Shown: piece by piece, positions 1-6,943 of the stretch | Layout: the number at the start of each line of letters is the position of its first letter | Position numbering within the stretch: the first letter of the stretch is position 1 | Source of the DNA: UMGS1649 sp045652705 | GTDB taxonomy: Bacteria > Bacillota > Clostridia > TANB77 > CAG-465 | Direction of reading: 5' to 3' | DNA: 13,185 nucleotides | NCBI GenBank assembly: GCA_045652705.1 | Contig: JAZRUV010000015.1 | Coordinates: 1-13,185, forward strand | Made by a program: the position numbers and the translations under genes | Notes under the pieces: generated by a model | Seen by the model: the letters and a program-made list of their open reading frames with translations, nothing else | Told to the model about the DNA's origin: nothing | Database searches by the model: none

Positions 1-580
1 TCTAATGTTATCTTTTTTAGTCTTGTACATCCATCAAAAGTACTATATCCCATGTTGTTTGTATTTGTAACAGTTTTTGGTATTGTTATCTCTTCTAATG
101 CTGTACAATTTCGAAAAGCATGGTAGCTTATTTTTTCAACATTACCTAAATCTACTTCATATAATGCATCACAACCTGCAAATGCATCATTTTCTACTGT
201 CTTTACACTATCTGGTAATGTTATTTTTGTTAATTCTTTATTATTACTAAAAGCATATGCGCCTATTGTTTCTACTGTACTTGGTATTGTTATTTCCGTT
301 ATTATTGTGTGTGCTAATAACGAGTCTGGTATTTTAGTCATTCCTTCTTCTAATGTTATCTTTTTTAGTCTTGTACATCCACCGAAAATACCATATCCAT
401 AGTTTGTTATACTCGTAACAGTTTTTGGTATTGTTATCTCTTCTAATGCTGTACAATTTTCAAAAGCATCGTAACCTATTTTTTCAACATTACCTAAATC
501 TACTTCATATAATGCATCACAACCTGCAAATGCATCATTTTCTACTGTCTTTACATTATCTGGTAATGTTATTTTAGTTA
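1..580 (-). repeat. Internal direct repeat, 348-bp period, within the LRR array
   Basis: Bases 1 to about 232 recur at 349 to about 580, offset by exactly 348 bp (116 codons, about five LRR units). Identical blocks include 1-33 against 349-381 and a 79-bp block at 129-207 against 477-555. The copies differ mainly by scattered substitutions between these blocks. Being a multiple of three, the duplication keeps frame. It looks like a recent tandem duplication of several LRR units, and the left copy continues past the window edge. Confidence 0.85.
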
Positions 581-1211
581 ATCCTTTACAATTTTCAAAA
601 GCATTGCTTCCTATTGTTTTTAAACTATTTGGAAGTACAATTGTTTTTATGTTTGTACACCCATAAAACGCTTTGTCTCCTATTGTTTCAACTGTACTTG
701 GTATTTTTATACTTGCTATTGATAATCCTTGAAACATGTTCGCAGGTATTACTGTTAATCCTTCTGGCAATATTATATTAGTTAGTTTTGGACAATTTTC
801 AAATATTGGCTGCCAACCAGTAGTTGTTAACAAATTTTTATTTATCGTTACTGCTGCTAGCGTTGTACAATCTGCAAACGCAGCACCACCCAAACTTTCT
901 AAATATTCTGGCAAAATACATTCTGTCATATTTTTTGCACCCTTAAAGCCATTTTCTTTAATAGAAATAATTTTCTTACCTTCTATTTCATCAGGCATTT
1001 CAAATTTCCCTACTATCTTTTCAGGATTAGAACATGCAAAATATTGTATGTAGTTACCTTTTATTTCATAGGTAAATTCTACATCTGTTCCATTTATATT
1101 AATTGTAGTTGTACTTACTGCCGCTTTTACATTAAAAACACTGGCAAAAACTACACAGATTAATATAAACGAAAGCCAAATTTTTGATATTTTAGTCATC
1201 TTTGTTTTCAT
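1..1211 (-). CDS. BspA-like leucine-rich-repeat surface protein (partial, 3' end beyond left edge)
   Basis: About 403 N-terminal codons are visible and the reading frame is still open at base 1. ATG at 1211-1209 follows a GGGGG-containing ribosome binding site at 1217-1221 (5-nt spacing). The protein starts with a Lys-rich n-region and a hydrophobic core, with a likely signal peptidase site after VKA (residues 28-30), so it should be exported. From about residue 60 on it is a series of roughly 23-residue LRR_5 (BspA/TpLRR) repeats with the family pattern of L-x-x-I-x-(I/L)-P, x-x-V-x-x-I-x-x-x-A-F and x-x-C. The family mediates adhesion or host interaction in some bacteria; the ligand here is unknown. 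It follows another BspA-like gene on the same strand with a 127-bp gap, and no terminator separates them, so co-transcription is possible. A long internal duplication is described separately. The C-terminal anchor cannot be seen. Confidence 0.85.
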   Translation of the reverse strand, partial: MKTKMTKISKIWLSFILICVVFASVFNVKAAVSTTTININGTDVEFTYEIKGNYIQYFACSNPEKIVGKFEMPDEIEGKKIISIKENGFKGAKNMTECILPEYLESLGGAAFADCTTLAAVTINKNLLTTTGWQPIFENCPKLTNIILPEGLTVIPANMFQGLSIASIKIPSTVETIGDKAFYGCTNIKTIVLPNSLKTIGSNAFENCKGLTKITLPDNVKTVENDAFAGCDALYEVDLGNVEKIGYDAFENCTALEEITIPKTVTSITNYGYGIFGGCTRLKKITLEEGMTKIPDSLLAHTIITEITIPSTVETIGAYAFSNNKELTKITLPDSVKTVENDAFAGCDALYEVDLGNVEKISYHAFRNCTALEEITIPKTVTNTNNMGYSTFDGCTRLKKITL

Positions 1212-1338
1212 TGTTTCCCCCTTTTTTAGATTTGTTAATTTAAATTATTTTATCTTTTGTTTATTTATTCTTTTAAAATATTTTTCTTCTGTTTAAATTT
1301 TATTTAATTTTTATTGTAATTTTTGTTTTTTGTTTATT
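1212..1338. other. Intergenic gap between the two BspA-like genes
   Basis: This 127-bp stretch is almost entirely A and T. I see no stable GC-rich hairpin that would serve as a terminator and no convincing -35/-10 pair. Only the ribosome binding site of the left gene (1217-1221) is clear. Read-through from the upstream gene is the simplest reading. Confidence 0.5.
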
Positions 1339-4300
1339 TTAGCCATAAATATATGATATTAAGTTTATTATATCGAAGAACTCTGGCAAGCCTTCTTCAC
1401 CAAATTTTGCTGCATTTCTTACTGCTTCATTCCATTCATAATTTTCAGTTGTGTCATATACTAATGAAATCATTTGTATTGCATCAAAGAAGTCTATTTC
1501 ACCATCTCCGTTTATTTCACCATGTATTGATACTGTTTCACTTGATACTACAGTTCCACTTGCATCTAATACTTCTACAACTGTTCCTGTTCCAAGCTTA
1601 GAATCTTCTTCTAATACAACACCATCTATATTTGTAATTCTTACTGTCATTCCTGTTGCTTGTTCTAATGATGATTTAATATCTTGTACACTGTTGTTAT
1701 CTATTGTTATTTCCTTTAATGTTTGTTGTAATATTTCTTGTACATTTATATCTTTTACTGTTACAGTTTTAGTTAAGCTATATTCATAGTTTGTACCATT
1801 ATCTGTTATTCTTACCGCACAAGTATTTACTACTGTTGCTGTACCATCAAATCCTTTATTTGCTTCAAAATATCCTTCTGGTATTTTATATGTAATCTCT
1901 GCAAGAACTGTACCTGCTGGATATACAGTCTTATCTGCTTGTGCTGCAAGTTGTATGATATACATTGTAACTTTATTACCTTTAACTTTTGCATTTGAAC
2001 CTGCAAGTTTATTTACTACAGTTATGTTTTCAGTAATATTATCTAATGTTAAAACAATTTCATAATCTGTTACTGGCTTTAATGCTGTTATTTTTACTGT
2101 TACTGTTCCTTTGTCGTAACTTACTGTTTTGTCTATATTAAAGTCAATATATCCTGCATTATCTGGTTCTTCTACTTCTGGTTCTACTATATCAAATGTA
2201 ACTGTTTTTGTTCCTGTATAATTTCCTTTACCTGTTATTGTTATTGTTGCTGTTCCTACATTTACATTATTACTATATGCCAATGTATAGTCTGTTCCTT
2301 CTACTAGTGTTGTACTTCCCATCTTAACAACTGGTTTTGGTGTTATAGCTGCTCCTGTATATGTTTTGTCTTCTATAACGTTTACTGTTGCTGCACTCAA
2401 CGATATTGTTGGTTTTGGCTCTTCTTCTACTTTTGCCATTGTTCCAAAATTTACTGTTACAAATTTATCTTGTTCTGTTATTTCTATATAGCCAGACTCC
2501 GTATATTCCCATTTTACATTGTTTAAAGATTTGCTAGCATCAAGCATTGTTTTATATGTTCTCACATCAGCTGTATAACCATCATTTGCTTGTATCATGT
2601 ATCTACCAGGTGCTATGTCTTTTCCTACTATATACATTCCATCTCTTACTGTTTCTTTTATATCTGTTGGAAGTTTCTCTACATCCACCTTTGTCATTGT
2701 ACCAAAATCTACTGTTACAAATCTATCTTGTTCTGTTATTTCTATGTAAGTAGCATAACCCCTAGCACTTTTTTCGCAAATACCGTTTTCCCAATTATTA
2801 ACATCATCTAATGTTAAATATGTCCTTACATCAGCTGTATAACCATCATTTGATTGTATCTTGTAAATACCTGGTGCTACATCTTTTCCTACTACATATG
2901 TTCCCTCCGATACTTCTGTTTTAATATCCTCAGGCATATTAGCTAAGTCTACTTTTGTTATTGTTCCTCCATTAATATTAACAAACTCCTCTTGTTCTGT
3001 TATTTCTATATATCCGTAAAATATTGAGTAAAAATTAATATAATTATTATAACTATTATAGCTATTAACATTATCTAATTTTAAATAAGTAGACACATAT
3101 GCCATATATTCATCATTTGCTTGTACCCTATATGTACCTGGTGCTATATCTACTCCCACTATATATGTTCCATCTTCAACAGTTGATTTAATATCTACTG
3201 CAAGATTATTTAAATCTACTTTTGTTAATATTGCGTTATATACACTAATGTAAGCATCATCTTCTTTCACTTCAATATATCCGTACATACCGATTAAAGC
3301 ATTTCTAGGATTTTCATCTGTAAGTGTTGAATATGCCGCTACATTTGCCTTTTCATTATTTTTGCCTGTAATTTTATACATACCTGGTGCTATATCTACT
3401 CCCACTATATATGTTCCTTCTTCGGATATTGTTGTGTCAGTACCACTGGTTGTTCCTAATACTTCTTGCCACAGTTCTGTATCATATCCTGTTTTACCAT
3501 CTGCATATGTGACTGTTCCTTTGTACAAACCAAATGTGTATTCATTAAGTTCTGGTGCATTTCCTTCAAAGTGAATATCATAAGCTGGCAGACGAGGGTC
3601 CCAATCAGGCTCTGCGCTACCCATTCCCCAAGCATATATTCTACCAAAAGCGTACTCCCCAAGCTTTGTAATTGAACTAGGTATTGTTAATGTTTTTATA
3701 TTGTCTCCCCAATTATCCGTGCGTGTTGTTACAAGTGCATTATCTGCTATTTCTGTAACAGGTATATTGTTCACACTACTTGGTATTACAACATTATCCT
3801 CTATTTCACTAGTAATTCCTATAATTATTGCATTGTTGCCTCTAAACATGTATTTTATATTATCATATACTTCTATTAAATTTTTTCCACCTTGCTTCAC
3901 TGTCACTTCAGTACGCTCAAATGCTGTACTTTCTATATTAGTTATATGTGTAGGTAAATCTAGAGTGTCAAATGTGAATTCTGTCATATAGAATGCATCG
4001 TGTGCTATAGTTGTTAAGTTTGCTCCAAAGTCAATACTATTTATATACGAATAGCTAAAAGCATATGCTCCTATTGTTGTTACCTTCATTCCTTCTATTG
4101 TATCAGGTATTGTTATATCTACGGGTTGTTCAACTTCATCATCATAGATACGCGTATAGTCATATATTGTTATAGTATCATCATCATTTTGCCAATAATA
4201 TAGTCCTTGCTCTGTCACACCTTGATATATCTTACCTTTAAAATATGCCTTTTTTATATCAGTGTCCATTATAGATATATAAACTTCAACAACTTCTTTT

Positions 4301-5049
4301 CCTTCAATAGTGTTTGGTATTGTTATTTCTTGTACACCTATAAACTTATCTAATAGTATATCGTCTATATATATTCTATTATCATATTCACTATATACGT
4401 ATCCATCATCTGTTACGCCATAAATTATTTCATTATTAAAAGTTACTTTCTTTAATGATGTTCCTCTAAAATATGCATAAACTGCTACTACCTCTTGTCC
4501 ATCTATTGTACTTGGTATTGTTAGTGTTTCTATATTTTGAAATTTTTCTTCAACTATATCATCTATAATAAGTCCTTTAGGGTTCCATTCGTCAAAATTC
4601 ATATAGTATATATATCCCTCTTGTGTTTTTTCATAAACCGCTTTACTATTCAACGTTACTTTTGCTAGATTTGTTCCAGCAAATGCATCAGTACCTACAT
4701 ATTCTATGCTAGATGGTAATTCTATTGTTCCAGTTAAATCACCACACTGCCAAAAGGCACCTCCACCTATTCTTACTAAGTTTTTCCCAAATGAAATACT
4801 TTTAATATTATCTCTTCCTTGAAATGTATACTCTGCAATTTCTACTACAGGTTTGTTTTCTATTGTGTCCGGTATAACTAAATTTCTTGTTTCATAATTT
4901 GTATAACCCGTTATCGAAATCCCCTTTCCATCTTCAGTATATTCATACTCAAAGTCTTCATATGTTAAGGCCTGTACTTGAGTTACAACTAACATAAAAA
5001 TACAAACTAACATAAAAGACATTACTATTTTTGTTATTTTTATCTTCAT
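1339..5049 (-). CDS. Secreted multidomain BspA-like LRR protein with cohesin-like and dockerin-like modules
   Basis: 1236 residues, ATG at 5049 behind a consensus AAAGGAGG at 5060-5067 (10-nt spacing). Residues 1-27 form a signal peptide (cleavage likely after VQA). Residues about 50-510 are diverged BspA/LRR_5 repeats (IPDTIEG, TIGAYAF, KLGEYAF), broken by segments containing VTDDGYVY-like and YIDDILLDKF-like stretches. Four copies of a GTYIVG-x-DIAPG-x-Y domain occupy 544-612, 626-702, 715-790 and 803-874. Residues about 880-955 are an Ig-like domain (YTGAAITPKP, YSNNVNVGTATITITGKG). Residues about 967-1100 look like a cohesin-type beta sandwich. A short beta module (about 1110-1175, LGTGTVVEV) leads into a dockerin-like tail (1176-1236). 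There is no LPXTG motif. The protein is presumably extracellular, perhaps docked non-covalently. Its ligand is unknown. The upstream leader carries an (AG)20 repeat and a terminator, suggesting switchable expression. LRR and export calls are firm; cohesin-like is inferred from pattern only. Confidence 0.88.
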   Translation of the reverse strand: MKIKITKIVMSFMLVCIFMLVVTQVQALTYEDFEYEYTEDGKGISITGYTNYETRNLVIPDTIENKPVVEIAEYTFQGRDNIKSISFGKNLVRIGGGAFWQCGDLTGTIELPSSIEYVGTDAFAGTNLAKVTLNSKAVYEKTQEGYIYYMNFDEWNPKGLIIDDIVEEKFQNIETLTIPSTIDGQEVVAVYAYFRGTSLKKVTFNNEIIYGVTDDGYVYSEYDNRIYIDDILLDKFIGVQEITIPNTIEGKEVVEVYISIMDTDIKKAYFKGKIYQGVTEQGLYYWQNDDDTITIYDYTRIYDDEVEQPVDITIPDTIEGMKVTTIGAYAFSYSYINSIDFGANLTTIAHDAFYMTEFTFDTLDLPTHITNIESTAFERTEVTVKQGGKNLIEVYDNIKYMFRGNNAIIIGITSEIEDNVVIPSSVNNIPVTEIADNALVTTRTDNWGDNIKTLTIPSSITKLGEYAFGRIYAWGMGSAEPDWDPRLPAYDIHFEGNAPELNEYTFGLYKGTVTYADGKTGYDTELWQEVLGTTSGTDTTISEEGTYIVGVDIAPGMYKITGKNNEKANVAAYSTLTDENPRNALIGMYGYIEVKEDDAYISVYNAILTKVDLNNLAVDIKSTVEDGTYIVGVDIAPGTYRVQANDEYMAYVSTYLKLDNVNSYNSYNNYINFYSIFYGYIEITEQEEFVNINGGTITKVDLANMPEDIKTEVSEGTYVVGKDVAPGIYKIQSNDGYTADVRTYLTLDDVNNWENGICEKSARGYATYIEITEQDRFVTVDFGTMTKVDVEKLPTDIKETVRDGMYIVGKDIAPGRYMIQANDGYTADVRTYKTMLDASKSLNNVKWEYTESGYIEITEQDKFVTVNFGTMAKVEEEPKPTISLSAATVNVIEDKTYTGAAITPKPVVKMGSTTLVEGTDYTLAYSNNVNVGTATITITGKGNYTGTKTVTFDIVEPEVEEPDNAGYIDFNIDKTVSYDKGTVTVKITALKPVTDYEIVLTLDNITENITVVNKLAGSNAKVKGNKVTMYIIQLAAQADKTVYPAGTVLAEITYKIPEGYFEANKGFDGTATVVNTCAVRITDNGTNYEYSLTKTVTVKDINVQEILQQTLKEITIDNNSVQDIKSSLEQATGMTVRITNIDGVVLEEDSKLGTGTVVEVLDASGTVVSSETVSIHGEINGDGEIDFFDAIQMISLVYDTTENYEWNEAVRNAAKFGEEGLPEFFDIINLISYIYG
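1342..1524 (-). other. Dockerin-like C-terminal module, second calcium loop degenerate
   Basis: Residues 1176-1236 contain two related segments. The first is GEINGDGEIDFFDAIQMIS, with calcium-loop positions 1, 3, 5, 9 and 12 as E1178, N1180, D1182, D1186 and D1189. This is a type I dockerin loop with Glu in place of the first Asp. The second, KFGEEGLPEFFDIINLIS, keeps position 12 (D1226) and Glu at 5 and 9 but has Lys at position 1 and Gly at 3, so calcium binding there is doubtful. The shared FFD-x-I-x-x-I-S pattern shows that the two segments are an internal duplication, as in dockerins. Confidence 0.65.
2428..3420 (-). repeat. Four tandem GTYIVG/DIAPG domains
   Basis: Four units of about 70-77 residues, spaced 82-89 residues, lie at 3214-3420, 2944-3174, 2680-2907 and 2428-2643. 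Each begins G-(T/M)-Y-(I/V)-V-G-x-D-(I/V)-APG-x-Y and ends with a (G/T)YIE(I/V) strand, a short acidic turn and a T-K-V-like strand. A linker of the D-I-K-x-x-V type joins them. The two C-terminal units are close even at DNA level: a run of about 20 bp at 2568 recurs at 2830. Similar GTY-x-VG-x-DI modules occur in secreted proteins of many Gram-positive bacteria; I know of no assigned function. Confidence 0.8.
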
Positions 5050-5134
5050 ATATTTTTATCCTCCTTTGTAATATATTTAATAAATTATTGTTAGTTTTTT
5101 CTTTTGTATATAATTATCTCTCCTTTCGTGCACA

Positions 5135-5181
5135 CAAAAAGAGCAAAGCAACACATAGGTTTACCTATGCATTACTTTGCT
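5135..5181 (-). terminator. Strong intrinsic terminator between the leader ORF and the surface-protein gene
   Basis: A 19-bp stem (arms 5163-5181 and 5142-5160) closes on a 2-nt loop (5161-5162) and is followed on the minus strand by C and then TTTTTG (5140-5135). Three positions mismatch when read as plus-strand RNA (C.A or A.C), but all three become G.U pairs in minus-strand RNA, so the hairpin is built for leftward transcription. The tRNA pair already has its own terminator at 5408-5434, so this one serves the promoter at 5326-5352. It lies about 85 bp before the surface-protein start codon, in the position of a leader attenuator. Confidence 0.75.
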
Positions 5182-5210
5182 TTTATTGTTATGATTTTGG
5201 ATATGAAAAA

Positions 5211-5300
<90 letters not shown>

Positions 5301-5325
5301 ATGTTATCCCTCTTACAACTTTAAT

Positions 5326-5352
5326 ATTATCACATATTGCATTTTTTTACAA
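5326..5352 (-). promoter_or_regulatory. Extended -10 promoter for the leader/surface-protein unit
   Basis: On the minus strand a GATAAT hexamer (5331-5326) is immediately preceded by TGT (5334-5332), an extended -10 element. A weak -35, TTGTAA (5352-5347), stands 15 bp upstream. Transcription would start near 5319, just ahead of the leader ribosome binding site. No comparably good promoter is visible between the terminator at 5135 and the surface-protein gene, so this may be its main promoter. Confidence 0.55.
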
Positions 5353-5407
5353 TACATTTTGCCAATTTTTTCTACTTTTTTCGCACTTCTTGTTGTCAAT
5401 AAAACTC

Positions 5408-5434
5408 GAAAAACACTAGGCTAAAACCTAGTGT
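5408..5434 (-). terminator. Intrinsic terminator of the tRNA-His/tRNA-Gln unit
   Basis: On the minus strand a stem CACTAGG/CCTAGTG (5433-5427 and 5420-5414), extendable by one A-T pair, with a 6-nt loop is followed directly by a run of five T. It begins about 7 nt after the CCA end of tRNA-Gln. Confidence 0.85.
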
Positions 5435-5440
5435 CTTATC

Positions 5441-5515
5441 TGGCTGGGATGGCTGGATTCGAACCAACGAATGCCACAGTCAAAGTGTGGTGCCTTACCG
5501 CTTGGCTACATCCCA
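5441..5515 (-). tRNA. tRNA-Gln (anticodon TTG)
   Basis: A complete cloverleaf reads from 5515: a 7-bp acceptor stem (TGGGATG with CATCCCA), an anticodon stem CCACA/TGTGG around loop CTTTGAC giving anticodon TTG, a T-loop with GGTTCGAATCC, discriminator G and an encoded CCA (5443-5441). The anticodon reads CAA and probably CAG. It is 14 nt downstream of tRNA-His and ends just before the terminator. Confidence 0.97.
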
Positions 5516-5529
5516 ATATGTTTTTCTTG

Positions 5530-5607
5530 TGGGGTGAATAATGGGAGTCGAACCCATGACCTCCAGGGCCACAACCTGGCGCTCTAACCAACTGAGCTAT
5601 ATCCACC
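5530..5607 (-). tRNA. tRNA-His (anticodon GTG)
   Basis: A cloverleaf of 78 nt including encoded CCA. The acceptor stem GTGGATA/TATTCAC has one G.T pair and is extended by G-1 opposite discriminator C73, the hallmark recognised by histidyl-tRNA synthetase. Anticodon stem CCAGG/CCTGG encloses TTGTGGC, giving GTG. The T-arm contains GGGTTCGACTCCC. It is the first gene of a two-tRNA unit. Confidence 0.97.
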
Positions 5608-5618
5608 GAACACAATTA

Positions 5619-5647
5619 ATTTTAATGTATTTTTCGTTATTTGTCAA
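5619..5647 (-). promoter_or_regulatory. Promoter of the tRNA-His/tRNA-Gln unit
   Basis: TTGACA (5647-5642), a 17-bp spacer and TAAAAT (5624-5619) on the minus strand put transcription start a few bases before the tRNA-His 5' end. The -35 hexamer falls in the last codons of the lipid kinase gene (stop 5639-5637). Confidence 0.85.
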
Positions 5648-6554
5648 GTGTTTTTATAATATTAACACTTTTTTCTTCAACTTTTGCTTTAAATCTGTTT
5701 GTATAATATATTTCTCCATCTACGCTTACTGGCATTTTTCTTGTAGATACAACAGATATTTCTTTACCTTTTAAAAGCTTAACTAACTTTATATTTTCAT
5801 GTTTCCCTTTACTATATTTAGGTAAGAAAAACAATTTCTGTATTAGTGTAGTTGAGTCTATTAAACAAACATCAAGTTTGCCATCATCAATTTCAGCATA
5901 TGGTAATGCTTTTACTCCACCACCATAGTATTTATTATTACCTATAGCAATTAAAGTATTCACACCTTTATATATTTTATCGTCTACACGTATTTTTAGT
6001 TTGTAATTTTTTGCACCAAATATTGTATATGCAATTGCTAGCTTATACTTCATACTACCTGAAATAACAGGCCATTTTCTAAATAAATTCATATTGTCTG
6101 CAATTGCTGCATCAAGTCCAGCATTTAATACATTCATGCAAGTGCGTTTTCCAATGCTTATACTGTCAACTGTAACTGGCTTTTCATCTAAACTTTTACG
6201 TATAATTTTACGCATGCTTTTAAATGAATTTGTTGTGCGTGAAAAGTCATTACCAGTACCTCTAGGTATTACTACCATAGAAGCTTTGTCAACATATTTA
6301 ATTGCTGCCGCCACCTCAGATAAAGTGCCATCTCCACCTACAACATATATTACTATTTCACCAGCATATTTTTCTACATACTCTTTAACAATTTCTGTAG
6401 CGTGTCCAACGTGTTTAGTAAGCTCAATGTAAACTTTATCCTTTGGTATTAAACCTTCTTTTTTTATATTTGTAAATATATTTTCAATCCCTCTTAAATA
6501 TTTCAGCCCTTTACCAGTACCAGCCATAGGATTTAAGATAACAAGTCTTAACAC
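5637..6554 (-). CDS. DagK/YegS-family lipid (diacylglycerol) kinase
   Basis: 305 residues, the usual length. The family phosphorylates diacylglycerol or related lipids with ATP at the inner face of the membrane, recycling DAG released by lipoteichoic-acid synthesis and other headgroup transfers. Visible motifs are NPMAGTGKG (8-16), the signature GGDGTLSE (73-80), PRGTGNDF (97-104), GGGVKALPYAEIDDGKLDV (211-229) and SVDGE (277-281). The order is that of a DAGK_cat N-domain and YegS-like C-domain. The start is GTG at 6554-6552, sharing its last-read G with the TAG stop of the HIT gene (TAGTG). Translational coupling is therefore likely. The ribosome binding candidate TAGGAG lies inside the HIT coding end. 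The exact lipid substrate cannot be told from sequence. Confidence 0.92.
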   Translation of the reverse strand: MLRLVILNPMAGTGKGLKYLRGIENIFTNIKKEGLIPKDKVYIELTKHVGHATEIVKEYVEKYAGEIVIYVVGGDGTLSEVAAAIKYVDKASMVVIPRGTGNDFSRTTNSFKSMRKIIRKSLDEKPVTVDSISIGKRTCMNVLNAGLDAAIADNMNLFRKWPVISGSMKYKLAIAYTIFGAKNYKLKIRVDDKIYKGVNTLIAIGNNKYYGGGVKALPYAEIDDGKLDVCLIDSTTLIQKLFFLPKYSKGKHENIKLVKLLKGKEISVVSTRKMPVSVDGEIYYTNRFKAKVEEKSVNIIKTLDK

Positions 6555-6895
6555 TATACCAACTTCTCTCCTAATTTTGTTCCACCTATAACGTGGAAAT
6601 GTAGATGTTTAATAGTTTGTCCACCATTTTCTCCTATGTTTGTTATTACTCTAAAACCATCTTCACTAACACCTAACGCTTTTGCAATTTTAGGTATAGC
6701 TTCAAATATATATTTTACATTTTCACTATTTGTTCCATCCACAGCATTTGCACTTTCAATATGCATTTTTGGCACTACAATTACATGTACAGGTGCTACT
6801 GGATTTATATCATAAAACGCATATACAAAGTCATCTTCATATACTTTTTTGCTAGGTATATCTCCAGCTATTATTTTACAAAATAGGCAATCCAT
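6554..6895 (-). CDS. HIT-family (HINT-like) nucleotide hydrolase/transferase
   Basis: 113 residues, full length for the bacterial HINT branch. These small homodimeric enzymes hydrolyse adenosine phosphoramidates or aminoacyl-adenylates. The histidine triad HLHFHVIGG places H97, H99 and H101 in the active site, H99 being the expected nucleophile. CLFCKI (C3 and C6) with H45 suggests the zinc site found in many family members. ATG at 6895 follows AGAGGTGA with about 8-nt spacing. It is 48 bp downstream of alaS and overlaps the lipid kinase by one base. Its position next to an aminoacyl-tRNA synthetase fits the known activity of HINT enzymes on aminoacyl-AMP, but this link is inference. Confidence 0.93.
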   Translation of the reverse strand: MDCLFCKIIAGDIPSKKVYEDDFVYAFYDINPVAPVHVIVVPKMHIESANAVDGTNSENVKYIFEAIPKIAKALGVSEDGFRVITNIGENGGQTIKHLHFHVIGGTKLGEKLV

Positions 6896-6943
6896 ATTTT
6901 TTTCACCTCTGTTTTTGTTTTTTATTTATTTTTTGTTATTTTT

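Noticed and set aside
1..600. Repeats at the left end as a possible CRISPR array
   Set aside because: The period is 348 bp, the repeats are coding and in frame, and there are no short spacer-like units.
736..1053. Plus-strand open frames opposite the LRR genes (for example 736-1053, 1451-1789, 3362-3574, 3701-3991)
   Set aside because: They lie wholly antisense to well-supported genes, lack ribosome binding sites and known motifs, and follow from the low stop density opposite AT-rich LRR codons.
5060..5134. Promoter between the terminator and the BspA-like gene
   Set aside because: Only weak matches were found (TTGTGT with TATATA at a 19-bp spacing). It cannot be excluded, and if real it would weaken the attenuator idea, but it is poorer than the extended -10 at 5326.
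5136..5181. Hairpin as the terminator of the tRNA unit
   Set aside because: A complete terminator already stands directly after tRNA-Gln (5408-5434), about 230 bp earlier in the direction of transcription.
5541..5774. Plus-strand frame of 77 codons starting within tRNA-His
   Set aside because: It begins MGVEPMTSRAT, the usual false translation of the antisense of a tRNA gene, and runs through the tRNA promoter and the kinase end.
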